Positions 1 to 7,936 are shown, counted from the stretch's first letter. The stretch is DNA of 19,706 nucleotides from Chloroflexota bacterium (GCA_022563285.1 JADFNQ010000002.1:1-19706); one strand, 5' to 3'. Made by a program: numbers and translations. Notes: generated by a model not told the origin, from the sequence alone.

Positions 1-2
1 GG

Positions 3-1163
3 GGCCGCTGCATCCCCTTCGTCCTGTTCTCCACCCCCGTCTACGCCGTCACCTTCGCCCTGATGTGGTTCCCGCCCGGCGGCGAAGCGGGCCACTTCGC
101 CAACGCGCTCTACTTCTTCTTCTTCGTCTGGCTGCACCGGCTGTTCTCCACCCTCTCCGGGGGGCCGTTTGAGTCGCTTCTGCCGGAGATCGCTCGTGGT
201 CCCCAGGCGAGGGTAAGCGTCGTCACCTGGCAGGTGTTCTTCGGCGCCATCGGCGCTGTCATTGGCCTGGTGGTCAGCGGGGTGATAAAGGATGTGTTCA
301 GCTTCCAGGTGATGGGGATCACCATGGCCATCATCGCCTTCACCTCCCGCTACATCGCGCTGTTCGGGGTCTGGCGGTACGCCCGCCGTGACGTGGAGCC
401 GGTGAAGGCGGGCCCGGTGAAGGCGTTCCGCGACACGCTCCGCAACGATCAGTTCCTCTACTTCTTGCCCACGTTCGTGATGTTCAACCTGGCGGTGACG
501 CTGCTCACGGCCTCGATGCCGTTCTACGCCGATTCCGTGGTCCTGGCCGATGGGCCGCTGGAGGTGGAGCTGTTCGGCCTTTCCGTTGAGCTGGAGGAGG
601 GGGCGATAACGGGGATACTCATCGGCGCTGCCCTCCTGGTGGTGATCCTTTCGCTGCCGTTGGTCTACAGGCTGGCGGTCGCTCGCGGGAAGGCGTGGGT
701 GTACGCCACGGCGATGCTTGTGGCCGCGCTGGGGTTCCCGTTCGTCTTCTTCATGGGGTTCGTCCCCGGAGTGCCGGTGATGGTCCAGAGCGTGGTCTTT
801 ATTGCGTTAGCCGGGCTGCCGATGGCCGCCGTGTTTACCTTCCCGAACGCGATCATCGCCGACATCATCGACTACGACGAGCTGCGCACCGGGATGCGGC
901 GGGAGGCGGTCTACTACGGCTCCCAGGCCACGATGGAGAAGCTGGCGGGGTCACTGTTCGTGCCCGTGTTGGCGGTCGTGCTGCTCCTGGGGGAGACGGC
1001 CGATAACCCGCTGGGGATCCGGATGGTGGGGCCTGTGGCGGGGGTGGCGGCCTTCCTGGGCTGGGTGTTCTTCCGCGGGTACCGGCTGCCGGATGAGGTG
1101 ACGGCGGAGAGCGTGCGGGAGGCCGGGTTCAGGGTGGAGGAGCCTGAGCGCAGCACGAGGTGA
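3..1163 (+). CDS. GPH-family sugar:cation symporter (MFS_2), 5' end cut by window
   Basis: This is an inner-membrane transporter of the major facilitator superfamily, glycoside-pentoside-hexuronide:cation symporter type. The frame is open from the first bases and begins GRCIPFVLF, which matches the family's cytoplasmic GRRRPFIL-like loop after TM2, so roughly 50-80 N-terminal residues lie outside the window. The ATG at 63 is internal. The family signature near the C-terminus is clear (DYDELRTGMRREAVYYG, about residue 290 of the visible part), and some eight to nine hydrophobic segments can be counted. The substrate cannot be told: GPH members carry sugars, and many homologues in non-sugar contexts are uncharacterised. 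The next gene starts 136 nt downstream with its own promoter, so it is probably a separate unit. The family call is secure; the substrate is unknown. Confidence 0.88.
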   Translation, partial: GRCIPFVLFSTPVYAVTFALMWFPPGGEAGHFANALYFFFFVWLHRLFSTLSGGPFESLLPEIARGPQARVSVVTWQVFFGAIGAVIGLVVSGVIKDVFSFQVMGITMAIIAFTSRYIALFGVWRYARRDVEPVKAGPVKAFRDTLRNDQFLYFLPTFVMFNLAVTLLTASMPFYADSVVLADGPLEVELFGLSVELEEGAITGILIGAALLVVILSLPLVYRLAVARGKAWVYATAMLVAALGFPFVFFMGFVPGVPVMVQSVVFIALAGLPMAAVFTFPNAIIADIIDYDELRTGMRREAVYYGSQATMEKLAGSLFVPVLAVVLLLGETADNPLGIRMVGPVAGVAAFLGWVFFRGYRLPDEVTAESVREAGFRVEEPERSTR

Positions 1164-1242
1164 GAGGTGGGCCGGACGGTCGCTTGGGACCTGCCTAATC
1201 GGTGTCATAGAAATGTTTCGGCTAAGTGCCTTCGGCAGCGTC

Positions 1243-1271
1243 TTGACAGTGCCTGCGGAGGTTGCTACGTT
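1243..1271 (+). promoter_or_regulatory. Sigma-70-type promoter for the DUF47-PiT pair
   Basis: A perfect -35 TTGACA (1243-1248), a 17-nt spacer and TACGTT (1266-1271, matching TATAAT at positions 1, 2 and 6). Transcription would start near 1278, some 20 nt before the ATG at 1300. This placement argues against the longer reading that would begin at 1213. Confidence 0.6.
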
Positions 1272-1299
1272 TGCTTCGGCAGGAAATGAGCAAGGAGAT

Positions 1300-1926
1300 A
1301 TGCGCCTTTCCCTGATCCCCCGCACAGGCCGGTTCTTCGACCTGTTTGAGGAAAGCGCCCGCAAGCTCGTGGTGGCCAGCGAGGCCCTGGCCGATCTGCT
1401 GGAGCACTTCGAGAACGTAGACAGCAAGACCGCTCACCTAAAAGACCTGGAGCACGAGGCCGACGAGATCACCCACGAGATCTATCTTCAGGTCCACAAG
1501 ACGTTCGTTACGCCTTTTGACCGTGAGGACATCGCCGCCCTCGCTCAGCGGATGGACGATGTGATGGACTACATGGAGGGCGCGTCCACGACCATCCGGA
1601 CGTACGGCATCAGCGACCCTACCCAGGCCGCCCGCGGCCTCGCTGACCTAATCCGTCTTCAGTGCATTCAGCTGGAGAAGGCCGTTTCCACACTGCGCCA
1701 CAGGGGGCAGCTGAAGTCGATGCTGGAGCTGCTCAAGGAGATCAACCGCCTGGAAAACGAGGCCGATAGCCTGTATCTGAACGCTATGGCTGAGCTGTTC
1801 CAGGGTGAAAAGAGCTCCGTCGACATTATCAAGTGGCGTGACATCTACGACCAGCTAGAGCAGGGCACCGATAGCTGCGAGCAGGTGGCCCACATCCTGG
1901 AGGCGATCGTCCTAAAGCATGCCTAA
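1300..1926 (+). CDS. DUF47 family PhoU-like protein, partner of PiT permease
   Basis: A cytoplasmic all-helical protein of 208 residues related to PhoU (DUF47/YkaA type). It begins MRLSLIPRTGRFFDLFEE, the usual DUF47 opening, and carries acidic metal-binding-like helix motifs such as LEHEADEITHEIY and NRLENEADSLYLN in the two related three-helix halves. Family members are nearly always next to a PiT permease and are thought to modulate it. Here the permease follows 60 nt downstream. I chose ATG 1300 because it gives the normal family length, lies after AAGGAG (1292-1297) and follows a good promoter. The spacing from Shine-Dalgarno to ATG is short (2 nt). The upstream in-frame extension to 1213 contains the promoter and is not family-like. 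Confidence 0.9.
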   Translation: MRLSLIPRTGRFFDLFEESARKLVVASEALADLLEHFENVDSKTAHLKDLEHEADEITHEIYLQVHKTFVTPFDREDIAALAQRMDDVMDYMEGASTTIRTYGISDPTQAARGLADLIRLQCIQLEKAVSTLRHRGQLKSMLELLKEINRLENEADSLYLNAMAELFQGEKSSVDIIKWRDIYDQLEQGTDSCEQVAHILEAIVLKHA

Positions 1927-1947
1927 TAGCGAGGCTGGCTTGTCGAG

Positions 1948-1970
1948 AGAGGGAAGCGCCGCTTCTCTCT
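1948..1970 (+). promoter_or_regulatory. Hairpin between DUF47 gene and PiT gene
   Basis: Arms 1948-1957 and 1961-1970 (AGAGGGAAGC / GCTTCTCTCT) pair over 10 bp with one G-U and a GCC loop. The hairpin ends 16 nt before the PiT start codon. No T-run follows, so intrinsic termination is unlikely. It could be a processing or stability element, or could affect translation of the permease. The role is inferred. Confidence 0.45.
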
Positions 1971-1986
1971 ATTCATTTCAGGCCCC

Positions 1987-3000
1987 TTGACTGACACTTT
2001 CGGATTCCTCGTCTTTACCTTCGCGGCGATACTCGCCTTCGAGGCGGTCAACGGCTGGACGGACGCCCCCAACGCGGTGGCCACCGTGATCTCGACCAGA
2101 GCCCTGCCGCCGATGATAGCGGTGGCCATGGCCGCAGTTCTGAACCTGGCCGGTGTCTTTGCCGGGACAGCGGTGGCCACGACGATCGGCAGAGACATCG
2201 TGGATATTGATGCGGTTATACAGGAGGGGGCTGGCGGAGGACTGCAGATCGCGGCGGGGGCGGCGCTTGCCGTTGTGATCTGGAGCGGCTCCGCCGCCTA
2301 CTTCGGGTTGCCCACCAGCGAGAGCCACGGGTTGGTGGCGGGCCTCGCCGGCGCTGCCGTGGGGGTGGCCGGTACGGATGTACTGCTGGGGGACGGCTGG
2401 GAGAAGGTGTTCACCGGCGTGGGCGCGGCGGTGGTCTTCGGGTTCGCCGGGGCCGTTCTCATCATGGTGGCCATCCTGTGGCTGTTCCGGCGGGCCAACC
2501 CCTCAGCGATGCGGCGGCTGTTCGGTCCTCTGCAGATCATTTCGTCCGGGTTCATGGCGTTCAGTCATGGGACGGCGGACGGTCAGAAGGCGATAGGCGT
2601 GATGGCGTTCGCCCTTGCCGTCCACAACGAGACGCCCTCGGCGGAGTTCGATGTCCCGCTATGGGTGATCTTCCTGGGAGCGGGGACGCTGGGCCTCAGC
2701 ACCATGACCGGCGGCTGGCGCATCATCCGCACCCTGGGCATGCGGGTCACCCATCTGGAGACGTACCAGGGCTTCGCTGCCGAGACGGCGGCGGCCGCGA
2801 CCCTGACGATCACCTCTCGCTTCGGCATCCCCCTCAGCACCACGCAAACCATCGGCACCGCCATCATGGGTGTGGGGTCGACCCGGCGCCTCTCGGCCGT
2901 CCGCTGGGGGGTGGCGTACAACATCGTTGCCGCCTGGGTGCTGACCTTCCCCATCTGCTTCGGCCTGGCCTGGCTGATCGTGCTGGCGATCCCGGACTAG
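1987..3000 (+). CDS. PiT-family inorganic phosphate permease
   Basis: Low-affinity inorganic phosphate (or metal-phosphate) symporter of the inner membrane, 337 residues, the usual length of the short PiT type. Both inverted-repeat signatures are visible: near residue 22, VNGWTDAPNAVATVISTRAL, and around residues 260-300, ETAAAATLTITSRFGIPLST followed by TQTIGTAIMGVG. About ten hydrophobic segments are present. The start is TTG at 1987, chosen because the protein reaches its first helix within a few residues; the ribosome-binding site is weak (CAGG). It is probably cotranscribed with the DUF47 gene upstream, whose product is the expected regulator. The coupling ion (H+ or Na+) cannot be decided from sequence. 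Confidence 0.93.
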   Translation: MTDTFGFLVFTFAAILAFEAVNGWTDAPNAVATVISTRALPPMIAVAMAAVLNLAGVFAGTAVATTIGRDIVDIDAVIQEGAGGGLQIAAGAALAVVIWSGSAAYFGLPTSESHGLVAGLAGAAVGVAGTDVLLGDGWEKVFTGVGAAVVFGFAGAVLIMVAILWLFRRANPSAMRRLFGPLQIISSGFMAFSHGTADGQKAIGVMAFALAVHNETPSAEFDVPLWVIFLGAGTLGLSTMTGGWRIIRTLGMRVTHLETYQGFAAETAAAATLTITSRFGIPLSTTQTIGTAIMGVGSTRRLSAVRWGVAYNIVAAWVLTFPICFGLAWLIVLAIPD

Positions 3001-3097
3001 CTGAGCATCGCTCCAGGCTGTCATTTCGGGGCTTGTGGCCAAAGGACGGCGAGTTCGTTTAACTAAATCCACGTTCAAGCATTTAACTAGAGAGTCG

Positions 3098-4147
3098 ATG
3101 TCTAGGCCTAGATACGGTTACGTGCGACGCAGCGGCCGCCGTAAGCAGCGGCAGTGGGTGCTCCTGTTCCCGCTGGCGCTGGTGATTACCGCCCTGCTGG
3201 TGGGCTACCGTCTACCTGAGGACGGCGGCCGGCTGCTTACCGTCTCCTCAGGATGCGAGACCGCTGAAGGTTGCGGGCCCGTCGTTGTCGTCCCGCCGCG
3301 ATGCGGGTACGGCGGCGGCTGTGCCCCCCCTCGGGACGAGCCGGCCACCGTCGGCGAGGTGCCGCCACCCGAGATCACTGCTCGGGCAGCCGCCGTCATC
3401 GAGGAGCCGTGCGGAGCGGTGCTGTACGGGGAAAACGCCCACGAGCGACTGGCACCGGCCAGCCTCACCAAGCTCGCAACTGCGCTCGTCGCGTCTGAAC
3501 GTGCTGACCTCTCGGACACCGTCGAAGTGTGGGTCGATGGTGGGGAGCTAGCCGCCACCACGGACTCGACGGTCATGGGCCTGCAGCCGGGCCAGCGGCT
3601 GAGCATGCGTGATCTCCTGTACGGCTTGCTTCTGCCTTCCGGTAATGACGCCGCCATCGCCATCGCTGAACACGTAGGGATCACGGTGCCGGCGTTCGTC
3701 GATCTGATGAACGACAAGGTGGCCCAGCTTGGGCTGGTCGACACCCACTTCACAAACCCCCACGGTCTGGATGAGGCCGGTCTGTACACCTCTGCGTTCG
3801 ACATCGCTATGGTAGGCCGGGAGCTAGTCCATCAGCCGGAGCTGGCGGCCATCGTCCGCACGCCCACCTACCAGCCGGCCTGGGACGGCCCGCCCCTGTG
3901 GAACATTAACCGGCTCGTATACTCGTACCCGGGCTCGCTGGGGGTGAAGATCGGTTACACCGATGATGCGCAGCAGACTATCGTGGCGGCGGCGGAGAGA
4001 GACGGCAGGCGCCTAATCGTCTCGGCGCTGGCCAGCTCCGATATCTACGAGGACGCGGTATCGCTCCTTGAGTGGGGCTTCACCGGTACGCAGTCAGCCT
4101 GCAACGCGCCCGGCGTCAGCACATTCGACGTGTCCGCATCAAGATAG
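3098..4147 (+). CDS. D-alanyl-D-alanine carboxypeptidase, peptidase S11 family
   Basis: Membrane-anchored penicillin-binding protein that trims the terminal D-Ala from peptidoglycan stem peptides outside the cell. From ATG 3098 (349 residues) there is a basic N-terminus (MSRPRYGYVRRSGRRKQRQ), one hydrophobic segment at about 20-37, a Pro/Gly/Cys-rich linker (C53, C59, C69, C75), then the S11 domain. Catalytic motifs are SLTK (122-125), SGN (181-183) and, in place of KTG, KIG (284-286). The C-terminal beta domain of PBP5 is absent. A longer reading from GTG 3035 is possible, but that stretch is AT-richer than the gene and looks like leader DNA. The gene converges on pyruvate kinase with 28 nt between stops. 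A peptidoglycan or remnant cell-wall role is expected but not shown. Confidence 0.88.
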   Translation: MSRPRYGYVRRSGRRKQRQWVLLFPLALVITALLVGYRLPEDGGRLLTVSSGCETAEGCGPVVVVPPRCGYGGGCAPPRDEPATVGEVPPPEITARAAAVIEEPCGAVLYGENAHERLAPASLTKLATALVASERADLSDTVEVWVDGGELAATTDSTVMGLQPGQRLSMRDLLYGLLLPSGNDAAIAIAEHVGITVPAFVDLMNDKVAQLGLVDTHFTNPHGLDEAGLYTSAFDIAMVGRELVHQPELAAIVRTPTYQPAWDGPPLWNINRLVYSYPGSLGVKIGYTDDAQQTIVAAAERDGRRLIVSALASSDIYEDAVSLLEWGFTGTQSACNAPGVSTFDVSASR

Positions 4148-4175
4148 CGCCCAGCGCCACCGAGAGCAGCTCCGT

Positions 4176-5612
4176 TCAGGGCCTCTCTGTTGCCAGACGG
4201 TACAGCTGGATAAAGTTTGTCCAGCCCCGGGCCCGCAGCGGTGACCAGCGGGCGACGACGATGATATCCCCCTTCTGTAGCAGGCCCTGCTCCACCAGGT
4301 AGCGGTCCGTGCGGGGGATCATCTTCTCGACTGACCGCGTGAATTCGGCGAGCAGTGGGGTGACGCCCCACCATAGCGCCAGTTGTCGGGACACCGCCTC
4401 GCTGGGCGTAAAGGCGAAGATCGGCACCCGCGGCCGTTCCTTGGACACGAGGTAGGCGGAGTAGCCGGAGCGGGTGAAGACGACGATGGCCGAGGCGTGA
4501 ACGTCGCTTGCCAGCTCGCAGGCGGCGCGACTCATGGCGTGGGCGTGGCTCATCCGGCGCTGGTCGGCGTGGCCGCCCGCTGCGCCTTGCTCGGCCTCTT
4601 CTGCTATGCGGCCCATCATGCGCACCGCTTGCGTAGGGTAGCGTCCCACCGCCGTCTCCGCCGAAAGCATGACGGCATCCGTCCCGTCCAGGATGGCGTT
4701 GGCCACATCGGAGGCCTCCGCGCGGGTGGGCCGGGAGCTGTCCACCATGGACTCCAGCATCTGGGTGGCGGTGATCACCAGGATCCCGCGCTCATTCGCC
4801 TGCTGGATGATCCGCTTCTGCAGGAGCGGCACCTTCTCGGGCCCCAGTTCCAGGCCCAGGTCGCCGCGGGCGATCATGACGCCGTCGGCGACGGCGAGGA
4901 TGTCACCCAGCGCCTCGATCGCCTCCCGCTTCTCCAGCTTGGCGATCACCGGAATGCGGGCCCCCTGCTCCCTGATGAGCTGCTTCAGACGCCGAACGTC
5001 ATCGCCGCTGCGGACGAAGGAGAGGGCGATGTAGTCCACGCCCAGCCCAACGCCCAGGCGCAGGTCGGCCAGGTCCTTCTCCGTGATCGCCTCCTCGCTC
5101 AGGGCTGCGCCCGGCAGGTGTACCCCCTGGTTCTCCTTGAGGGCTCCGCCCTCTATCACGATGGCGCGCACTTCCGAACCCGTGGCCGACGTCACCCTGA
5201 GCTCTACCTCGCCGTCCCCCAGCAGGATGCGGTCCCCCGCCACGACGACCCGCGGCAGCGCGGCGTACTGGACCGGCACGTGAGCGGCGTCGCCCGTGAC
5301 GCTATCGGTTGTGAGCACCGTCTCGTCGCCCGTTTCCAGCCTGAGTGGCCCATCGACCAGCTTGCCCACCCTGATCTTCGGCCCCTGCAGGTCCTGAACG
5401 ATCGCCACCGGCCGGCCCGACTCGTGGGACAGCCGCCGGATGAGCTCGAACGCCTGGGTGTGCTTATCGTGGCTGCCGTAGGAGAAGTTAAGGCGAAAGG
5501 CGTCCACGCCGGCATCGATCAGTGAGCGCGTCACGGACTCGCTTCGGGAGGCGGGTCCGGTGGTGGCGATGATCTTGGTCCGGCGGGGCGGCGGCGGCCC
5601 TCCAGCGTTCAT
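4176..5612 (-). CDS. pyk: Pyruvate kinase
   Basis: Converts phosphoenolpyruvate and ADP to pyruvate and ATP in the cytoplasm, the last step of glycolysis. Domain order is typical: barrel start RRTKIIATTGPASRS, the B domain, then the catalytic IAKLEKREAIEAL (Lys plus Mg-binding Glu), ARGDLGLELG (Mg-binding Asp) and ITATQMLESM, followed by the C-terminal domain with VFTRSGYSAYLVSKERP. It is 478 residues from ATG 5612, or 486 from GTG 5636. ATG is preferred because the family needs only a short lead before RRTK and because a TTGACA box (5647-5642) would lie just upstream. The last residues (GWTNFIQLYRL) are a variant of the usual GTTN.I.V ending. It is divergent from the alcohol dehydrogenase operon. 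Confidence 0.95.
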   Translation of the reverse strand: MNAGGPPPPRRTKIIATTGPASRSESVTRSLIDAGVDAFRLNFSYGSHDKHTQAFELIRRLSHESGRPVAIVQDLQGPKIRVGKLVDGPLRLETGDETVLTTDSVTGDAAHVPVQYAALPRVVVAGDRILLGDGEVELRVTSATGSEVRAIVIEGGALKENQGVHLPGAALSEEAITEKDLADLRLGVGLGVDYIALSFVRSGDDVRRLKQLIREQGARIPVIAKLEKREAIEALGDILAVADGVMIARGDLGLELGPEKVPLLQKRIIQQANERGILVITATQMLESMVDSSRPTRAEASDVANAILDGTDAVMLSAETAVGRYPTQAVRMMGRIAEEAEQGAAGGHADQRRMSHAHAMSRAACELASDVHASAIVVFTRSGYSAYLVSKERPRVPIFAFTPSEAVSRQLALWWGVTPLLAEFTRSVEKMIPRTDRYLVEQGLLQKGDIIVVARWSPLRARGWTNFIQLYRLATERP

Positions 5613-5618
5613 GCCTTC

Positions 5619-5647
5619 AGATTGGGGGGCGGCCACCCGGTTGTCAA
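5619..5647 (-). promoter_or_regulatory. Possible promoter for pyruvate kinase (leaderless)
   Basis: On the minus strand, perfect TTGACA (5647-5642), 17 nt, then CAATCT (5624-5619), which matches the -10 consensus only at the key A2 and T6. The predicted start point falls on the ATG at 5612, implying a leaderless transcript. The -10 is poor, so this is a weak call. Confidence 0.3.
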
Positions 5648-5672
5648 CCTGCAGCGGCCATCGATGGGCGCA

Positions 5673-5702
5673 TTGACATGCTGAAGGGTGTGAGCCTATC
5701 CT
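5673..5702 (+). promoter_or_regulatory. Promoter of the alcohol dehydrogenase operon
   Basis: Perfect TTGACA (5673-5678), an 18-nt spacer and TATCCT (5697-5702, four of six matches). The start point would be near 5709. It is followed by a strong Shine-Dalgarno AGGAGG at 5735-5740. Confidence 0.62.
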
Positions 5703-5775
5703 AGCGGCACCATAGTCACAGGGTTCCTAACCACAGGAGGGTGGGCTGTCTGTTGATCCAGGATTGTTGTCCCAG

Positions 5776-6876
5776 GTGACCGGGGGGACCACTTCCCGCG
5801 CTGTGGTGCAGGAGGGGCCGCGCCGCCTGCGAAACCAGGAGTTTCCGCTGCCGAAGATCGGGCCTGAGGACGCCCTCCTGCGGGTGGAGGCCTGCGGCAT
5901 CTGCGGCAGCGATTACGAGCAGTACGCGGGGGTGCTCCCTGCTCCGTTCCCGGTCATCCCCGGCCATGAGCCCGTGGGCGTCATCGAAGAGATCGGCGAT
6001 GTGGCGGCCGGTCGCTGGGGGGTAACGCGGGGGGATCGCGTGGCCGTGGAGGCGCTGCTGCCCTGCGGCCACTGTCTGGAATGCATCGCTGGCCGCTACC
6101 GGCTGTGCCGGGGCAAAGGGTTCATGTCCGCCTACGGCTACATCCCCACCAGCACTCCGCCCTCCCTATGGGGTGGCTACGCCCAGTACATGTACCTAGA
6201 TCCCCACACCCTGATTCACCGCATCTCCCCGGATGTCCCGGCTGAGCTGGCAGTGCTGTTCAACCCGCTGGGCGCCGGCTTCCGGTGGGCGGTGGAGCTG
6301 CCGGGGACCAGGGTGGGTGATACGGTCGTGGTGCTGGGACCGGGGCAGCGGGGGTTGGGCAGCGTGATCGCCTGCCGGGAGGCGGGCGCGGGCTGCATCA
6401 TCGTCACCGGTCTCGCCGCCGACGAGAGGAAGCTGGCCCTGGCGCGGCGGTTCGGCGCCCACCACACGATCAACGTGGAGGCGGAGGACGCCGCGGGGAG
6501 AGTGCGTGAGATTACCGGCGGCCTTATGGCCGATGTAGTGGTGGACGTGACGGCCTACGCAGTGGAGGCGGTGACGCAGGCGGTGGATCTGGCGCGGCGG
6601 GGTGGCACGGTGGTCCTGGCCGGCACCAAGGGGCCGAAGCCGGTGCCTAACTTCATCAGCGATAAGGTGGTGGTGAAGGAGCTGACGGTCAAGGGCGCTT
6701 TTGGCGTGGACTACCCCGCTTATGAGGCTGCCATTCGCCTGATCGAGTCCGGCCGCTATCCGCTGGCGGAGATGCACACGCATACGCTGCCGCTGGCCGA
6801 GGCGGAGCACGCCTTACGCCTCCTGGCCCGCGAGATCCCCGGCGAGGAGGCGATCCACATCGCCCTGGTGCCGTGA
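5776..6876 (+). CDS. Zinc-dependent alcohol dehydrogenase family protein (MDR)
   Basis: Medium-chain dehydrogenase/reductase that oxidises an alcohol or polyol, probably with NAD(P). From GTG 5776 (366 residues) the GroES-like domain holds catalytic-zinc residues C40 in ACGICGSD and H64-E65 in PGHEP. The structural zinc knuckle is C97, C100, C103 and C111 in CGHCLECIAGRYRLC. The Rossmann domain follows with VVVLGPGQRGLG. The start is uncertain: TTG 5764 is in frame, and the strong AGGAGG at 5735-5740 sits 5 nt before an in-frame CTG at 5746. GTG 5776 overlaps by four bases (GTGA) the stop of a tiny upstream frame. It is first in an operon with a thioesterase and a CMD-like protein, which suggests a catabolic route. 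The substrate cannot be named. Confidence 0.9.
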   Translation: MTGGTTSRAVVQEGPRRLRNQEFPLPKIGPEDALLRVEACGICGSDYEQYAGVLPAPFPVIPGHEPVGVIEEIGDVAAGRWGVTRGDRVAVEALLPCGHCLECIAGRYRLCRGKGFMSAYGYIPTSTPPSLWGGYAQYMYLDPHTLIHRISPDVPAELAVLFNPLGAGFRWAVELPGTRVGDTVVVLGPGQRGLGSVIACREAGAGCIIVTGLAADERKLALARRFGAHHTINVEAEDAAGRVREITGGLMADVVVDVTAYAVEAVTQAVDLARRGGTVVLAGTKGPKPVPNFISDKVVVKELTVKGAFGVDYPAYEAAIRLIESGRYPLAEMHTHTLPLAEAEHALRLLAREIPGEEAIHIALVP

Positions 6877-6895
6877 CAGGTGAGGAGGATATCAA

Positions 6896-7336
6896 ATGCC
6901 AGACAGCAAGGTAGACGCGAACTACGAGCGCATGGCCAAGGTGGTGGCCTTGACGCCCTATATGAAGCACCTGGGCATGGAGTTCGTGGAGGGCCGCGAG
7001 GGGTACGCCAAGCTCCGCCTTCGCTTCCAGAAGGAGAACACCACCGCCGGCGACGCCCTCCACGGCGGCGCCATCGCCTCCCTTATCGATACTACCGGCG
7101 CGATGGCTGCCTGGACTACGGCGGAGATCCTCTCGCCACGCTACTTCGGCTCCACCGTAGGGGTCAACGTTAACTACCTCTCCGCCGTCATCGGCGAGGA
7201 TGCCTTCGCTGAGGGGCAGGTGCTGAAGCGGGGCAAGGAGATCATCTATGCCGACGTACGGGTGACCAACGCCGCCGGCAAGCTCCTGGCCCAGGGAACC
7301 GTTGTCTACCGCATCATCGAGCGGGAGGCGAGCTGA
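6896..7336 (+). CDS. PaaI-type hotdog-fold thioesterase
   Basis: Probable acyl-CoA thioesterase of the PaaI/4HBT hotdog superfamily, 146 residues, cytoplasmic. The hallmark is GDALHGGAIASLIDTTGAM, with H56-G57-G58 and the helix-borne acidic residue D65 expected to act in catalysis. The start at ATG 6896 is firm: GAGGAGG ends 8 nt upstream. It lies 19 nt after the alcohol dehydrogenase and overlaps the next gene by one base, so the three are surely one transcript. PaaI proteins often release CoA from dead-end phenylacetyl or other aromatic acyl-CoA intermediates. Here only the family, not the substrate, is supported. Confidence 0.88.
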   Translation: MPDSKVDANYERMAKVVALTPYMKHLGMEFVEGREGYAKLRLRFQKENTTAGDALHGGAIASLIDTTGAMAAWTTAEILSPRYFGSTVGVNVNYLSAVIGEDAFAEGQVLKRGKEIIYADVRVTNAAGKLLAQGTVVYRIIEREAS

Positions 7337-7899
7337 TGGCTGTAGTCTCGTTCGTGGAAAAGCCCGACGCCCCGGAGGTACAACAGTTCTACGACCTCAT
7401 AGAGCGCACCAGCCGCGGCCTGGGGGTTCTGAACGTGTTCAAGGTGATGGCCCATACCCCAGAGCTGATGCGCTCCTGGTGGGAGATGATGACGCTGCTG
7501 TTCACGCGCCTGACCCTGGACGCGCGGCTCCGGGAGCTGGCCGTGCTCCGCCTGTTTCAGGTCCTGCGCTGCGATTACGGCTTCGCCCACCATGTCCGCC
7601 TCGGCAGGCAGGTCGGCCTCACGGACGAGGAGATCGGGGCCTTGGCCCGGTACGAGTCTGCGCCGGACTTCTCGGAGCGGGAGCGCCTGGTCCTTCAGTA
7701 CACCGACGCGGTCACCGCGATGCAGGCGGACGCCCCCGAGCTGGCCCGCCGGCTGCTGGATTACCTCACGGAGAGGGACCTGGTGGAGCTAACCTTTTGC
7801 ATCGCCAACTGGAACCTGATGGCCAGGCTCCTCACACCCCTGGCGGTTGAGATGGAGCCGCGCATAGTAGCGGAGCTGCCGACCTGGTGGCAGTCGTAG
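7336..7899 (+). CDS. Carboxymuconolactone decarboxylase-like (AhpD fold) protein
   Basis: An all-helical protein of 187 residues with a CMD-type core, LRELAVLRLFQVLRCDYGFAHH at about 65-86. The pattern is family-typical (R-E, then C/S-x-Y-x-x-x-H-H). Only one cysteine (C79) sits at the place where AhpD has CxxC, so disulfide-based peroxidase-reductase activity is unlikely. H85 and H86 are conserved family positions. Its ATG overlaps the thioesterase stop (TGATG), which indicates translational coupling. The family includes 4-carboxymuconolactone decarboxylases, but many members have unknown function and sit in catabolic operons like this one. Confidence 0.82.
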   Translation: MAVVSFVEKPDAPEVQQFYDLIERTSRGLGVLNVFKVMAHTPELMRSWWEMMTLLFTRLTLDARLRELAVLRLFQVLRCDYGFAHHVRLGRQVGLTDEEIGALARYESAPDFSERERLVLQYTDAVTAMQADAPELARRLLDYLTERDLVELTFCIANWNLMARLLTPLAVEMEPRIVAELPTWWQS

Positions 7900-7920
7900 A
7901 GGGGGCCCATCGCCAGACGA

Positions 7921-7936
7921 AGGGCCGCCCGGCCCT
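7921..7936. terminator. GC-rich hairpin between convergent genes
   Basis: AGGGCC (7921-7926), loop GCCC, GGCCCT (7931-7936), 22 nt past the end of the CMD-like gene. There is no T-run, so it may be a Rho-independent-like stop only in part. The rest of 7900-8058 shows no gene I can support. Confidence 0.35.

Noticed and set aside
2478..3062. A 194-codon plus-strand frame inside the PiT gene
   Set aside because: An alternate frame of a clear permease; the His/Gly/Arg-rich translation has no hydrophobic or family pattern.
4148..4182. Possible terminator between the carboxypeptidase and pyruvate kinase
   Set aside because: Only a weak GAGAG/CTCTC pairing with a long loop overlapping the kinase stop; no T-run.
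4383..5525. A 380-codon open frame on the plus strand
   Set aside because: It lies opposite pyruvate kinase, is rich in His/Gly/Asp from reversed GC-biased codons, and has no recognisable motif. The kinase on the other strand is certain.
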